Source: Bacteroidia bacterium (lineage in GTDB: Bacteria > Bacteroidota > Bacteroidia > AKYH767-A > OLB10). Taken from it: a DNA stretch of 34,839 nucleotides. Where the stretch lies: positions 1 to 34,839 of the forward strand of contig JALRAP010000020.1 of assembly GCA_023262505.1 (NCBI GenBank), in the 5' to 3' direction. This document shows positions 23,621 through 34,839 of this stretch, piece by piece. The position numbers were made by a program, and so were the translations under genes. The notes below the pieces were generated by a model. The model did not search any database, was not told the origin of the DNA, and was given only the letters and a program-made list of their open reading frames with translations. Every line of letters starts with the position of its first letter. Within the stretch, counting starts at the first letter, position 1.

Positions 23621-24847
23621 GTGGGACTGGCAGGCTTCATCACATCAAAGGTTTTGGGACGCGGTTCCGAAAGCAAGAAATCTGAAAACACGCTTACCCG
23701 TGTTTCGATGGTGGCCATTGCTTTGGGGATGGCCATAATGACCATCTCCATAATGGTGGTTACGGGATTCAAGAGAGAGATAGAACAAAAGGTCAGGGGT
23801 TTTGGTGCGGATGTTCGAATCACGGAATTCGGATCCAACGACTCCTACACCGAAACGCCTGTTAATGCCTCCGAACTTCAAAAAAAACTAGCTGGCATCT
23901 CAGGTATTCAAAACGTTCAATCTTATGCTTCCAAGGCTGGCATCATCAAAACCGAGAGCGATATTTTGGGTATCGTACTTAAGGGCGTCGACTTGAAATA
24001 TGATTTATCGTTTATCGCCAAGCATTTGGAAACCGGACGCCTGCCTAGAATTGGCCAAGGAGATTCTGGTTCGGTTAAGGAGGTGGCGATCTCATCTCAG
24101 GTTGCATCCGCAATGCGAATAAAAACAAATGACACCATTACGATTTATTTCATTGAAGATCCACCAAGGGTAAGGAAGATGGCCATCACCGGGATTTACA
24201 ATACTGGCCTAGGAGAGTTTGATAAGCTTTATGGGTTTTGTGATATTCAAGTTGTGCGAAAACTGAATGGATGGGATGAAAACCAAGCTGGCGGCGTTGA
24301 AGTGATATTGAGAGACGGAATCAAAAACCAAGATAAAATAAAGGAAATACACTCGAAGGCCAGCTTCGCCTACCAAGCCATATCCATCGAGGAACTATAC
24401 CCGCAAATCTTCAATTGGCTCGATTTACAAAATACGAACGTGGTCATCATCATAATCCTTATCATGGCGGTTTCGGGAGTCAGCATGGTATCCACATTGT
24501 TAATCATCATCCTAAACCGCACCCGAATGATTGGTGTATTGAAAGCCATCGGAGCAAAGGATGCGCTGATTCGGAATGTTTTCATCAGGCTCTCACTTCC
24601 AATTATCGCCAAAGGATTATTTTTCGGCAACATTATCGGTGTAGGATTATGTTGGCTACAAAGCCAATATGGCTTCATTAAATTGTCGGAAGAGTCCTAT
24701 TACGTTTCCAAGGTTCCCGTACATATCTCGATTTTAGATTTGGCACTTTTGAACCTAGGAACCTTGCTGGTTTGCCTATTGATGTTGATTGGGCCATCCT
24801 TGATAATTGCAGGAATTAGGCCATCCAAGACGCTGCGGTTTGAGTAA
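23621..24847 (+). CDS. LolC/LolE-type ABC transporter permease
   Basis: The 408-residue protein starts at GTG 23621. It has one membrane segment at about residues 27-48 (VSMVAIALGMAIMTISIMVVTGF), a long periplasmic region, and three membrane segments toward the C-terminus (about 272-295, 320-345, 370-395), the FtsX/MacB topology. The N-terminal SENTLTRVSMVAIALGMAIM and the GFKREI segment are typical of LolC/E proteins, which with the ATPase LolD extract outer-membrane lipoproteins from the inner membrane. No lolD or lolA is nearby. The neighbouring NamZ-like protein is itself a predicted lipoprotein. It is followed after 78 bp by a gene with its own promoter. Confidence 0.88.
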   Translation: MGLAGFITSKVLGRGSESKKSENTLTRVSMVAIALGMAIMTISIMVVTGFKREIEQKVRGFGADVRITEFGSNDSYTETPVNASELQKKLAGISGIQNVQSYASKAGIIKTESDILGIVLKGVDLKYDLSFIAKHLETGRLPRIGQGDSGSVKEVAISSQVASAMRIKTNDTITIYFIEDPPRVRKMAITGIYNTGLGEFDKLYGFCDIQVVRKLNGWDENQAGGVEVILRDGIKNQDKIKEIHSKASFAYQAISIEELYPQIFNWLDLQNTNVVIIIILIMAVSGVSMVSTLLIIILNRTRMIGVLKAIGAKDALIRNVFIRLSLPIIAKGLFFGNIIGVGLCWLQSQYGFIKLSEESYYVSKVPVHISILDLALLNLGTLLVCLLMLIGPSLIIAGIRPSKTLRFE

Positions 24848-24870
24848 TCAAGCTTGAGGATATAACAGTA

Positions 24871-24901
24871 TTGCCAAAGCACCCCTTTTTTACTATTTTT
24901 G
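24871..24901 (+). promoter_or_regulatory. Promoter TTG-N20-TATTTTTG for the cysteine synthase operon
   Basis: TTG at 24871-24873 and the exact TAnnTTTG box TATTTTTG at 24894-24901 have canonical spacing, and a start about 7 bp downstream would leave a leader of about 18 nt before ATG 24926. It overlaps the alternative ATG at 24899, which is thereby excluded. Confidence 0.7.
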
Positions 24902-24925
24902 CGCTCTAAATCATTAGATTACACC

Positions 24926-25912
24926 ATGTATTACCAAAACATATTGGGAGCCATCGGAAACACACCGATGGTGAAGATCAACAGAATTACCAAAGATGTA
25001 AAGGCCACGGTTTTGGCCAAGGTTGAGACTTTTAATCCGGGCAACTCCATCAAAGACCGAATGGCCCTCAAAATGATTGAAGATGCTGAAGCTGCAGGTA
25101 TTCTGAAGCCAGGTGGAACCATCATAGAAGGGACATCCGGAAACACGGGCATGGGTCTTGCCATTGCCGCAATTGTGAAAGGTTACAAATGCATTTTCAC
25201 CACCACCGACAAGCAAAGCAAGGAAAAAGTGGATGCCTTGAGGGCATTCGGTGCCGAGGTTATTGTTTGTCCAACCAATGTAGAGCCAGAAGACCCAAGG
25301 TCATACTACTCCGTTGCAGCACAAAAAAACAGGGAGATTCCGAACTCATTTTATCCAAATCAATACGACAACCCTTCAAATGCAAGGGCGCATTATGAGA
25401 CTACCGGACCCGAAATCTGGGCTCAAACCGAAGGCAAAGTAGACCATTTTGTGGTTGGTGTCGGAACAGGCGGAACCATTTGCGGTACTGCGCGCTTCCT
25501 CAAGGAGAAAAACCCGAACCTGAAAGTATGGGGGATTGACACGTACGGTTCTGTATTCAAAAAATACAAAGAGACCGGCATCTTCGATAAAAATGAAATA
25601 TATCCTTATGTCACAGAAGGCATCGGAGAGGATTTCCTTCCAAAGAATGTGGACTTCGATTTAATCGACCACTTCGAAAAGGTAACGGACAAGGATGCCG
25701 CGTTGATGACCCGCGAGATTGTACGCCAGGAGGGTATTTGGGTAGGTAACTCGTGTGGTTCAGCTATGGCTGGACTGCTCCAGCTGAAAGACAACTTCAA
25801 AGAGGGTGAAACCGTTGTTATCATTTTCCATGACCATGGAACCCGATACCTTGGTAAAATATTCAACGACGATTGGATGCGAAGCAAAGGATACTTGCCG
25901 GATACCCAATAA
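24926..25912 (+). CDS. Cysteine synthase / cystathionine beta-synthase family PLP enzyme
   Basis: The 328-residue fold-type II PLP enzyme has the Schiff-base Lys in NPGNSIKDRMA, the phosphate and substrate loop GTSGNTGMGLA, GVGTGGTICGTARFL and the C-terminal FHDHGTRYLGKIFNDDWM. The last motif resembles the core of cystathionine beta-synthases more than of CysK. No CBS (Bateman) regulatory domain is attached, and the length fits a core-only enzyme. The reaction is beta-replacement on serine or O-acetylserine by sulfide or homocysteine, and the exact one cannot be read. A strong promoter precedes it; the next gene starts 6 bp after its stop. Confidence 0.9.
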   Translation: MYYQNILGAIGNTPMVKINRITKDVKATVLAKVETFNPGNSIKDRMALKMIEDAEAAGILKPGGTIIEGTSGNTGMGLAIAAIVKGYKCIFTTTDKQSKEKVDALRAFGAEVIVCPTNVEPEDPRSYYSVAAQKNREIPNSFYPNQYDNPSNARAHYETTGPEIWAQTEGKVDHFVVGVGTGGTICGTARFLKEKNPNLKVWGIDTYGSVFKKYKETGIFDKNEIYPYVTEGIGEDFLPKNVDFDLIDHFEKVTDKDAALMTREIVRQEGIWVGNSCGSAMAGLLQLKDNFKEGETVVIIFHDHGTRYLGKIFNDDWMRSKGYLPDTQ

Positions 25913-25918
25913 TTGAAA

Positions 25919-26719
25919 ATGCCCGTATTCGAAGACCAGTTGAAACGCAAGGTCCAGTTGGATACTTATCCTCCAAAGAGGATCGTATCGTTGGTTCCTT
26001 CAATAACTGAACTCTTGTTTGACTTAGGAGCTGATGATGAAGTAGTCGGCATCACCCGTTTTTGCATCCATCCAGAAAACAAGGTGGCTTCCGTGAAAAA
26101 AATCGGCGGCACGAAAAACCTTGATCTTGAAAAGGTTTTTGCGTTGCAACCCGACTTGGTAATAGGATGCAAAGAGGAGAATACAAAAGCCGACATTGAA
26201 GCATTGGCAGTCAAGGTTCCCGTTTGGATCTGTGATGTGGGCAACTTAAATGATAGTATGAACCTTGTTCATGAAATCGGCACCTTGCTAGATCGACAAG
26301 CCGCGGCCCAATCCATTTTGGAAAACATTGAAAGCAATTTTGCCAAGTTAAAAGTTATTCCCAACACTAAAGTGGCGTATTTGATTTGGAACAACCCCAT
26401 GATGGTGGCTGCCAATAGTACATTCATAAACGATATGTTGTGCAAGATTGGCTTTGAAAATGTTTTCGCGGAACAAACACGATACCCTGCTACCACAGTT
26501 GAAGAACTCCAAGAATTAAATCCCGAAGTGGTGCTACTTTCTTCGGAGCCCTTCCCGTTTAAGGACGAACATGTGAGATTATTTTCACAATCGCTTCCGA
26601 ACAGCACCATTTTGATGGTGGATGGGACCTTTTTCTCATGGTATGGATCACGATTGATTCATTCTCCTAGTTACTTCAATTCAATTTCAAGTTCCATTCA
26701 GCCTATAGCGAAAACATGA
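25919..26719 (+). CDS. Helical-backbone metal-receptor (BtuF-like) protein without signal peptide
   Basis: The start is ATG 25919; a TTG 6 bp earlier is the alternative. The 266-residue protein has the BtuF/FepB-type fold: PPKRIVSLVPSITELLFDLGADDEVVGIT, FCIHPE, KIGGTKNLDLEKVFALQPDLVIG, a long helix linking two lobes (NLVHEIGTLLDR...), and a second lobe with WNNPMMVAANSTFINDML and NPEVVLLSSEPFPF. Relatives are periplasmic binding proteins for cobalamin or siderophores. No secretion signal or lipobox is visible, so it probably stays in the cytoplasm. Its role is unknown. Its stop overlaps the next gene's start by 4 bp (ATGA). Confidence 0.82.
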   Translation: MPVFEDQLKRKVQLDTYPPKRIVSLVPSITELLFDLGADDEVVGITRFCIHPENKVASVKKIGGTKNLDLEKVFALQPDLVIGCKEENTKADIEALAVKVPVWICDVGNLNDSMNLVHEIGTLLDRQAAAQSILENIESNFAKLKVIPNTKVAYLIWNNPMMVAANSTFINDMLCKIGFENVFAEQTRYPATTVEELQELNPEVVLLSSEPFPFKDEHVRLFSQSLPNSTILMVDGTFFSWYGSRLIHSPSYFNSISSSIQPIAKT

Positions 26720-29028
26720 GGCAACTGCAAAGGATATTGAAATCATGGATTTCTGTCTTCGGCCTACTGCTGGTCTACTCAACATGCATGGCCCAGAAAA
26801 CGGGCTTGGTATTGAGCGGCGGAGGTGTTCGAGGCATGGCTCATATTGGTGTATTGAAGGCATTGGAGGAAAACAACATCAAGATCGATTGTATTACCGG
26901 GACTTCGGCTGGGGCTATAATCGGTGCGTATTACTCCGCTGGACTATCACCTGTTGAAATCGAAAAAATCGTATTGTCAGATCAGTTCCAGGATTGGGTT
27001 ACCGGTAAAATCGGAGAAAATCTCGATTACTATTTCAATAAACAAGACCCCGACGCCTCGTGGGTAACAGTTAAGTTCTCGCTTGACTCCACACTCAAGG
27101 CCAGATTGCCTATCAGTGTGGTAAACTCTGCGCGAACAGACTTTATGCTGATGGAAACCATGTCGCAAGCCATCGCGAAAGCCAACTACGACTTTGATAG
27201 CTTGTTTATTCCATTCAGATGTGTGGCCTCTGATATCAAATCGAGATCACCAAAGGTTTTCAGCAAGGGTGATTTGCCACTAGCCGTGAGGGCATCAATG
27301 TCATATCCGCTTTATTTCACACCGGTTACAATAAACGACCAAATACTTTTTGACGGCGGACTATACAACAATTTCCCCACCGACGTCATGATGAAAGAGT
27401 TCAAACCGGAAATCATCATTGGTGTTAATGCAGGTTCTTATGCAGATATACCATTCGAAGATGATTTCATGTCGATGTTCATGACTCTTGTGGTTCAGCC
27501 CTCTAACTATTCCTTACCGAGGGAGACCGACGTGATGATACACCCAGACCTGAGTGAAATCAGCGTGTTTGATTTCAACAGTGTAAAGGCCGCTATTGAT
27601 TCGGGATACAATTATACTTTAAGGATGATTGAAAACATCCGATCAAAGACCCCAGGCATGGGTACATCAACCTCAACCGCAGAGTTGGAAAAAAGGCGGA
27701 GTGAATTCAAATCAGGGTTCGCAAAACTCGAGATTGACTCCATCAATGCAACCGGACTAAACGAATTCCAAGAGTCTTACATCAGAAAAATACTGAGGCC
27801 GTCCGACAAAAACTATGTTACTCTCGAAAAACTACGTCCAGCATACTTCAGATTGATTACCGATAAAAACATGAAATCGGCATTCCCCACTTTGAAATAC
27901 AATCAGGGTACGGGCAAGTTTGACATGAATCTGTTAGTGAAAAAAGAAAGTGATCTGAGTGCTGAAATCGGTGGCAATGTATCATCAAGTCCCATAAACC
28001 AAGCATTCATCGGGCTCAATTACCAGCTTTGGCGCAAGAACTCCTTGTCGCTCTCAACAGACCTCTATTTCGGCAAGCTTTACAATTCGGCATCACTTAA
28101 CATGCGGTATGACATCAAAGGCCGTTTCAGCTGGTATCTAGAGCCCTCTGCCATCATAAACCGATTTGATTTTTACCGCTCTAGCAGCGCTTTGCTGAAT
28201 GACATCAAACCCGCCTACTTAGTGCAGACAGACCAATTCTACGGAGCCAACGCTGGATTCCCAGCTCGTAACAGGGCGAAACTTGTAGTATCTGCTGGTT
28301 ACATCAGACTGCAAAACAGGTATTATCAAACCAGGTTTTTTTCGCAAGAGGACATAAGTGATGAAACGAACTTGGAGGGGGCGGTAATAGGAGCCAATTT
28401 CGACCGAAACACTTTGAACAGAAAAATGTATGCATCGGAAGGCACTCGTTTTGTAATAGCGGGAAAGCTGATAAATGCTCGAGAAAACACAATCCCAGGC
28501 TCCACAGGATTCTTTGTAGATACCGTCTCCGTTTCGCATCAATGGATGCAAATGAAAATCACTTACGACAACTGGTTTAAAAGAATAGGGGTGTTCAAGG
28601 TAGGATACTACAACGAGCTAGTGTTTTCAAACCAGCCGTTCATGGCCAACTACACAGCAACCACTTTGATGGCTCCATCATTCCAACCAACACCACAGTC
28701 TCAAACATTATTCTTGGAACCATACAGGGCGCACAATTACCTTGGGCTTGGCCTTAAAACTGTGACTGAAATAACCAAGGGCCTTGAGTTTCGCGGGGAG
28801 GCTTATATATTCCAACCCTTTCAAGAAATATTGCCTAACAACTTTGATAAAGCAAAATATGGCAGCGCCTTGGAAACCAGGTCCACAATTGCTGCGGCGG
28901 GCTTGGTATATCATACCCCATTGGGGCCTGCAAGCCTTTCACTTAATTACTACGAAAGAAGAGAGGAACCTCTCTCACTATTATTCCACTTCGGATATAT
29001 CCTGTTCAACAAACGAGCACTAGAATAA
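26716..29028 (+). CDS. Patatin-like phospholipase fused to POTRA and outer-membrane beta-barrel (type Vd-like)
   Basis: The 770-residue protein has a signal peptide (to about residue 27, ending CMAQ), then a patatin domain: oxyanion loop LSGGGVRGMAHIG, nucleophile S64 in GTSAG, and catalytic D213 in FDGGLYNNFP. After about residue 335 comes a POTRA-like segment (INATGLNEFQESYIRKIL...), then about 350 residues of alternating aromatic strands ending FHFGYILF, an outer-membrane barrel of the Omp85 kind. The layout matches PlpD/FplA proteins, in which the lipase is displayed or released outside. It likely acts as a phospholipase A. It is the last gene of the operon with the cysteine synthase-like gene. 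Its stop abuts the convergent DUF3467 stop with no gap. Confidence 0.9.
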   Translation: MRQLQRILKSWISVFGLLLVYSTCMAQKTGLVLSGGGVRGMAHIGVLKALEENNIKIDCITGTSAGAIIGAYYSAGLSPVEIEKIVLSDQFQDWVTGKIGENLDYYFNKQDPDASWVTVKFSLDSTLKARLPISVVNSARTDFMLMETMSQAIAKANYDFDSLFIPFRCVASDIKSRSPKVFSKGDLPLAVRASMSYPLYFTPVTINDQILFDGGLYNNFPTDVMMKEFKPEIIIGVNAGSYADIPFEDDFMSMFMTLVVQPSNYSLPRETDVMIHPDLSEISVFDFNSVKAAIDSGYNYTLRMIENIRSKTPGMGTSTSTAELEKRRSEFKSGFAKLEIDSINATGLNEFQESYIRKILRPSDKNYVTLEKLRPAYFRLITDKNMKSAFPTLKYNQGTGKFDMNLLVKKESDLSAEIGGNVSSSPINQAFIGLNYQLWRKNSLSLSTDLYFGKLYNSASLNMRYDIKGRFSWYLEPSAIINRFDFYRSSSALLNDIKPAYLVQTDQFYGANAGFPARNRAKLVVSAGYIRLQNRYYQTRFFSQEDISDETNLEGAVIGANFDRNTLNRKMYASEGTRFVIAGKLINARENTIPGSTGFFVDTVSVSHQWMQMKITYDNWFKRIGVFKVGYYNELVFSNQPFMANYTATTLMAPSFQPTPQSQTLFLEPYRAHNYLGLGLKTVTEITKGLEFRGEAYIFQPFQEILPNNFDKAKYGSALETRSTIAAAGLVYHTPLGPASLSLNYYERREEPLSLLFHFGYILFNKRALE

Positions 29029-29337
29029 TCAGGCCTGTGCTGTTGGTCCACCGAAGTTCATCGGAACGGTCATCCCCTCCGTGTTTTTGATAGCACCGTG
29101 AACCGCTTCAAATTTTGAAATGTTATCACCCAAAGCCATCAAAAGACGCTTGGCATGTTGCGGTGTAAGGACGATCCTGGATTTAACTTTTGCCTTGGGG
29201 ATGCCTGGCATGACCTTGATAAAGTCAATCACGAACTCGCTATTGCTGTGTGTGATGATGGCTAAGTTGCTATAAACGCCCTCAGCCATTTCCTCTGATA
29301 ACTCGATACTGAGTTGATTGTTTTGATTTTCTTCCAT
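29029..29337 (-). CDS. DUF3467 family protein
   Basis: The 102-residue soluble protein has the family pattern: LSEEMAEGVYSNLAIITHSNSEFVIDFIKVMPG, then KAKVKSRIVLTPQHAKRLLMALGDNI. Its biochemical function is not known. It sits just downstream of rpoC on the same strand, an arrangement that recurs in Bacteroidota, but a hairpin terminator lies between them. The Gly/Pro-rich tail (MNFGGPTAQA) appears unstructured. Confidence 0.85.
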   Translation of the reverse strand: MEENQNNQLSIELSEEMAEGVYSNLAIITHSNSEFVIDFIKVMPGIPKAKVKSRIVLTPQHAKRLLMALGDNISKFEAVHGAIKNTEGMTVPMNFGGPTAQA

Positions 29338-29364
29338 AAGAATCCTGTTTAAAATTGATTTATT

Positions 29365-29405
29365 AAAAAGACTGCCGGCTGAAATTCAACCGGCAGTCCA
29401 ATTTT
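29365..29405 (-). terminator. Intrinsic terminator downstream of rpoC
   Basis: GACTGCCGG (29370-29378) pairs with CCGGCAGTC (29390-29398) in a perfect 9-bp stem. On the minus strand it is followed by CTTTTT; on the plus strand by AATTTTT. It should end the rpoBC transcript and partly insulate DUF3467. Confidence 0.85.
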
Positions 29406-29430
29406 TATTGTATCACATGAGTTGATGGCA

Positions 29431-32400
29431 TCAACCTTCAACCTGCTGCTCTTGAGCGGCCTTTTTGGAAGCCATGAGCAAATCATACTCTTCTTGTGAT
29501 CCTACGATGAGTTTTTCGTATTCACGCAGACCAGTACCTGCAGGAATCAAGTGACCAACGATAACGTTTTCCTTCAGACCAAGCAAGTGATCGACTTTAC
29601 CGGCGATAGCTGCCTCGTTAAGCACTTTGGTAGTCTCTTGGAAGGATGCAGCGGAAATCCAGCTCTTCGTATGCAAAGACGCCTGTGTGATTCCTTGCAA
29701 CAAAGGAATAGAAGTAGCTGCTACTGCAGGACGAGCCTCCACGATTTTCAAATCCTTACGCTTGAGCATGGAATTCTCATCACGAAGCCTACGGATGCTG
29801 ATCATCTGGCCTTGCTTGAAGGTTGATGAATCACCTGGATCCATAACCACCATCTTATCTATGATGCTATCGTTCTCCTCCATGAAGTCAATCTTGTTCA
29901 CATGCTCCTTTTCGAGGAACTTGGTATCGCCTGGATCCTCGATAACAACCTTACGCATCATCTGGCGAACAATGACCTCGAAGTGCTTATCGTTGATTTT
30001 CACACCCTGCAAACGATATACCTCTTGGATTTCATTGACAAGATACTCCTGAACCATGGCAGGACCTTTGATGCTCAAGATATCAGAAGGCGTAATAGCG
30101 CCATCTGAAAGCGGAGAACCTGCACGGATGAAGTCGTTATCCTGTACCAAGATGTGCTTGGAAAGCGGAACGAGATACTTCTTAACATCCCCATCACGTG
30201 AAGTGATGACGATTTCACGGTTACCACGCTTAATACCACCATAAGATACCACGCCGTCGATTTCGGATACAATCGCGGGGTTGGAAGGATTACGGGCTTC
30301 GAACAATTCTGTAACCCTAGGCAGACCACCGGTGATATCACCAGACTTACCTGTGGTACGTGGGATCTTCACCAGCACCTGACCACCTTCAACTGATTGC
30401 CCTTCGTTCACTACGATGTGAGCACCAACAGGGATGTTGTATGCTTTCAACATCTCCTTGCTACGGCCATCGGTCATGATCTTGATCACAGGGTTCTTGG
30501 TACGATCACGGCTATCGATGATAACCTTCTCTTTGTATCCTGTTTGTTCATCAGACTCCTCGCGGAATGTGATGTTTTCTTCAATATGTTCGAATTCGAT
30601 TTTACCACCGATTTCAGAAACGATAACGGCGTTGTAAGGATCCCATTCACAAATGAGTTGTCCTTTTTCAACCTTCATTCCGTTCTTAACATGCAGTGTA
30701 GATCCGTAGGGGATGTTGTTGGTAGCAAGAACCGCTTTGGTACTAGGATCGATGATACGAACCTCGCCTGAGCGACCTAATACAACCTCAACGTTGTTCT
30801 TACCGGCTTTGCTGGCGATGGTTCGAACCTCTTCAAACTCAAGTACACCACCAAACTTAGCCAGCAACTGAGATTCAGTAGCAGAGCGGGAAGCGGTACC
30901 ACCGACGTGGAAAGTACGAAGTGTAAGCTGTGTACCAGGCTCACCAATCGACTGAGCTGCGATAACACCTACTGCTTCTCCTTTGCAAACCATGCGTCCT
31001 GTTGCAAGATTACGACCGTAACACTTACCGCAAACACCCATCTTCGACTCGCAAGTGAGCACGGAACGGATTTCAACGGTTTCAATTGGTGATTTCTCAA
31101 TTGCATCGGCAATGTCTTCAGTGAACTCAGCACCGGATTGGATCATGAGTTCACCAGTGAGCGGATGGTAGATGTCATGCACCGAAACGCGACCCAAAAT
31201 ACGGTCGTATAAAGACTCAACAACCTCTTCATTGTTTTTGAGTGCGGTTTCAGCCAGTCCGCGCAACGTACCACAATCCTCGTCTGTGATGATCACATCC
31301 TGAGCAACGTCGACCAAACGACGGGTCAAGTAACCTGCGTCAGCGGTCTTAAGAGCCGTATCCGCAAGACCTTTACGAGCACCGTGGGTTGAGATGAAGT
31401 ATTCCAAGATAGAGAGACCCTCCTTGAAATTGGACAAGATCGGGTTTTCAATGATCTCACCCCCGCTTGCGCCGGTCTTCTGCGGCTTAGCCATAAGACC
31501 CCTCATACCACCGAGCTGCTTAATCTGTTCTTTGGAACCACGAGCACCGGAATCCAGCATCATGTACACAGCGTTGAAGCCTTGTCTGTCAGTTGACAGC
31601 TGCTTCATCAAGTTGTCGGTAATGCGAGAGTTGGCACGGGTCCAGATATCGATGATTTGGTTGTAACGTTCGTTGTTTGTAATGAATCCCATGTTGAAGT
31701 TTCCACGAACCTCTTCAACCTCGTCATTGGCTTTCTTCACAATCTCAGCCTTCTGAACAGGGATCATCACATCACTCAAGTTGAAGGAAATTCCGCCCTT
31801 GAATGCCATTTTGAAACCAAGCTCTTTGATATCGTCAAGGAACGCAGAAGCTTTTGCGATTCCAGTACGTTTCAACACCTGGCTGATGATATCACGAAGC
31901 GACTTCTTAGTCAGCAGCTCGTTGATGTAACCAACTTCCTTGGGAACGACCTGGTTGAACAGCACTCGTCCAACTGTGGTTTCAATAAGTTTGTTGGTAA
32001 TGCCATTTTCTGTGAGGACATTGGCCTTCACTTTTATCCAAGCGTGCAAATCGACACGCTTCTCGTTGAAGGCGATGATCACCTCTTGAGCAGAGTAGAA
32101 ACACAAACCCTCACCTTTAACCAAAACGGAGCCATCATTCTTGCGACCCTTGGTCATGTAATAAAGACCAAGTACCATGTCCTGGGAAGGAACTGTAACC
32201 GGAGCACCGTTGGCAGGGTTAAGGATGTTATGGGATGCCAACATCAACATTTGGGCTTCCAAAATAGCTGCGTTTCCGAGTGGAACGTGAACAGCCATCT
32301 GGTCACCGTCAAAGTCGGCGTTGAATGCGGTACAAACCAAAGGATGCAACTGGATGGCCTTACCTTCAATCAACTTAGGTTGGAAGGCTTGTATACCCAA

Positions 32401-33735
32401 ACGGTGCAGGGTTGGAGCACGGTTAAGCAGTACAGGATGTCCTTTCAATACATTCTCAAGGATATCCCAAACGATAGCCTCTTTGCGGTCGACTATCTTC
32501 TTGGCTGACTTAACGGTCTTAACGATACCGCGCTCAATCATCTTACGGATGATAAACGGCTTGAAAAGTTCGGCAGCCATGTCCTTGGGAAGTCCGCACT
32601 CGTGCAACTTCATCTCTGGACCTACAACAATTACCGAACGAGCGGAGTAGTCAACACGTTTACCGAGCAGGTTCTGACGGAAACGACCTTGCTTTCCTTT
32701 GAGAGAATCAGAGAGCGACTTAAGAGCGCGGTTGGATTCTGTTTTAACAGCATTCACCTTACGTGAATTGTCGAACAAGGAATCTACCGACTCTTGCAAC
32801 ATGCGCTTTTCGTTACGCAAGATCACATCTGGAGCCTTGATTTCAATCAAACGCTTCAAACGGTTGTTACGGATAATTACTCTGCGGTACAAGTCATTCA
32901 AATCGGAAGTGGCAAAACGGCCACCATCCAATGGAACCAACGGGCGCAATTCAGGTGGAATCACAGGAACCACCTTCACGATCATCCATTCCGGACGGTT
33001 TTCGATGTGATCGTTTGCTTGGCGGAACGCCTCAACAACTTGCAAACGCTTCAAAGCTTCGTTTTTACGTTGCTGTGAAGTTTCGGTGCTGGCTTGATAG
33101 CGTAACCTGTATGACAAGTCATCCAAATCCAATCGCGAGAGGAGGTCGTGCAATGCATCAGCTCCCATCTTGGCGATGAACTTGTTGGGGTCAGTATCAT
33201 CCAAATACGCATTCTCTTTGGGAAGCGTATCAAGGATGTTTAGGTACTCATCTTCGGTGAGGAAATCCATGTGCTGCACCCCATCCTCAGCTTTGATACC
33301 TGGTTGAATAACCACATATCTTTCGTAATAGATGATAAGGTCAAGCTTCTTGGTAGGTAATCCGAGCAGATAGCCGATTTTGTTTGGCAAGGAGCGGAAA
33401 TACCAGATGTGTGCAACAGGCACAACCAACTGGATATGTCCCATACGCTCACGACGCACTTTCTTCTCGGTCACCTCTACTCCACAACGGTCACACACGA
33501 TACCCTTGTAACGAATGCGCTTATATTTACCGCAATGACATTCCCAATCCTTAACCGGACCGAAAATGCGCTCACAGAATAAGCCATCACGCTCCGGCTT
33601 ATAGGTGCGGTAGTTGATGGTCTCTGGCTTCAAGACCTCACCACTCGACTGCTCCAGGTTATGCTCCGGAGAAGAAAGGCTGATGATGATCTTCGAGAAG
33701 TTGCTTTTGAGTTTTATTTCTTTCTTATTGGCCAT
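29431..33735 (-). CDS. rpoC: DNA-directed RNA polymerase subunit beta'
   Basis: The 1434-residue protein is the full-length beta' subunit. The N-terminal zinc site is [20 protein letters not shown], the catalytic magnesium loop is [12 protein letters not shown], and the second zinc site is in [14 protein letters not shown]. The trigger-loop region ([17 protein letters not shown]) and bridge-helix region (near [17 protein letters not shown]) are intact. The gene begins 54 bp after the rpoB stop. The length fits Bacteroidota beta' subunits. Long open frames on the other strand inside it (for example 31657-32508) are shadows of its biased codons. Confidence 0.98.
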   Translation of the reverse strand: MANKKEIKLKSNFSKIIISLSSPEHNLEQSSGEVLKPETINYRTYKPERDGLFCERIFGPVKDWECHCGKYKRIRYKGIVCDRCGVEVTEKKVRRERMGHIQLVVPVAHIWYFRSLPNKIGYLLGLPTKKLDLIIYYERYVVIQPGIKAEDGVQHMDFLTEDEYLNILDTLPKENAYLDDTDPNKFIAKMGADALHDLLSRLDLDDLSYRLRYQASTETSQQRKNEALKRLQVVEAFRQANDHIENRPEWMIVKVVPVIPPELRPLVPLDGGRFATSDLNDLYRRVIIRNNRLKRLIEIKAPDVILRNEKRMLQESVDSLFDNSRKVNAVKTESNRALKSLSDSLKGKQGRFRQNLLGKRVDYSARSVIVVGPEMKLHECGLPKDMAAELFKPFIIRKMIERGIVKTVKSAKKIVDRKEAIVWDILENVLKGHPVLLNRAPTLHRLGIQAFQPKLIEGKAIQLHPLVCTAFNADFDGDQMAVHVPLGNAAILEAQMLMLASHNILNPANGAPVTVPSQDMVLGLYYMTKGRKNDGSVLVKGEGLCFYSAQEVIIAFNEKRVDLHAWIKVKANVLTENGITNKLIETTVGRVLFNQVVPKEVGYINELLTKKSLRDIISQVLKRTGIAKASAFLDDIKELGFKMAFKGGISFNLSDVMIPVQKAEIVKKANDEVEEVRGNFNMGFITNNERYNQIIDIWTRANSRITDNLMKQLSTDRQGFNAVYMMLDSGARGSKEQIKQLGGMRGLMAKPQKTGASGGEIIENPILSNFKEGLSILEYFISTHGARKGLADTALKTADAGYLTRRLVDVAQDVIITDEDCGTLRGLAETALKNNEEVVESLYDRILGRVSVHDIYHPLTGELMIQSGAEFTEDIADAIEKSPIETVEIRSVLTCESKMGVCGKCYGRNLATGRMVCKGEAVGVIAAQSIGEPGTQLTLRTFHVGGTASRSATESQLLAKFGGVLEFEEVRTIASKAGKNNVEVVLGRSGEVRIIDPSTKAVLATNNIPYGSTLHVKNGMKVEKGQLICEWDPYNAVIVSEIGGKIEFEHIEENITFREESDEQTGYKEKVIIDSRDRTKNPVIKIMTDGRSKEMLKAYNIPVGAHIVVNEGQSVEGGQVLVKIPRTTGKSGDITGGLPRVTELFEARNPSNPAIVSEIDGVVSYGGIKRGNREIVITSRDGDVKKYLVPLSKHILVQDNDFIRAGSPLSDGAITPSDILSIKGPAMVQEYLVNEIQEVYRLQGVKINDKHFEVIVRQMMRKVVIEDPGDTKFLEKEHVNKIDFMEENDSIIDKMVVMDPGDSSTFKQGQMISIRRLRDENSMLKRKDLKIVEARPAVAATSIPLLQGITQASLHTKSWISAASFQETTKVLNEAAIAGKVDHLLGLKENVIVGHLIPAGTGLREYEKLIVGSQEEYDLLMASKKAAQEQQVEG

Positions 33736-33789
33736 TTGGGTTGATTTCTAAGGTTAATGAAACGATCTGGCGAACGGTGTCAAAGGGAA

Positions 33790-34839
<1,050 letters not shown>

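Noticed and set aside
31657-32508. 283-codon open frame on the plus strand inside rpoC
   Set aside because: It lies wholly antisense to the conserved rpoC frame. Biased codon use of rpoC gives few stops on the opposite strand, and the translation shows no family motif.

Overview
The window is chromosomal DNA from a member of the Bacteroidota, judged by eye to be of mid-40s percent G+C. Five features support that assignment: the type IX secretion (T9SS) regulator PorX; three secreted proteins with T9SS C-terminal sorting domains; a fused LpxC/FabZ; a DUF3467 gene next to rpoC; and several promoters with the Bacteroidota -7 box TAnnTTTG. A lycopene cyclase and a proline dehydrogenase suggest a pigmented, respiring, probably free-living organism. 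No tRNA, rRNA, CRISPR array, transposase or phage gene was seen, so this looks like core genome rather than an island.

Layout. 1-2110: the end of an M23 peptidase with a LysM domain, then a CNT nucleoside transporter. 2111-4894: a long leader, a 792-residue Cys-rich T9SS cargo protein and a strong terminator. 4942-7325: divergent lycopene cyclase (minus) and FAD-dependent oxidoreductase (plus). 7326-8274: a 949-bp gene-free, repeat-packed interval. 8275-10602: aroB-aroA (minus), divergent from proline dehydrogenase (10688-11872). 11882-15092: porX-tsaE-alanine dehydrogenase-like operon (minus), with start/stop overlaps. 15169-20337: HD phosphohydrolase, then lpxD, lpxC/fabZ, lpxA and an ABC ATPase, a tight lipid A cluster. 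20338-22310: a small membrane-protein ORF and two small T9SS-type secreted proteins, separated by terminators. 22311-24847: divergent NamZ-like lipoprotein (minus) and LolC/E-like permease (plus). 24926-29028: an operon of a cysteine synthase/CBS-like enzyme, a BtuF-like metal-receptor fold protein without signal peptide, and a patatin/outer-membrane-barrel protein. 29029-34839: DUF3467, rpoC and the end of rpoB (all minus).

The genes fall into a few programmes: cell envelope (lipid A synthesis, lipoprotein release, peptidoglycan turnover by M23 and NamZ, the patatin barrel); surface secretion (PorX and three CTD proteins); amino-acid and aromatic metabolism; and transcription (rpoBC).

The most unusual part is 7461-8060, a tandem array of five roughly 111-155 bp units. 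The first four share exact geometry: a 12-bp palindrome or its variant, 14 bp, TTG, 20 bp, TAnnTTCG. A GC-rich hairpin follows in the same place. TTG-N20-TAnnTTCG is close to the Bacteroidota housekeeping promoter, so the array reads like a multiplied operator-promoter-hairpin cassette with no gene attached. Heptanucleotide tandem repeats lie on both sides, and a second dispersed repeat is inserted in unit 4. Other points to follow up are the alanine dehydrogenase homologue lacking both catalytic residues, an ABC ATPase lacking its Q- and H-loop residues, and a secreted protein that is almost nothing but a signal peptide and a sorting domain.
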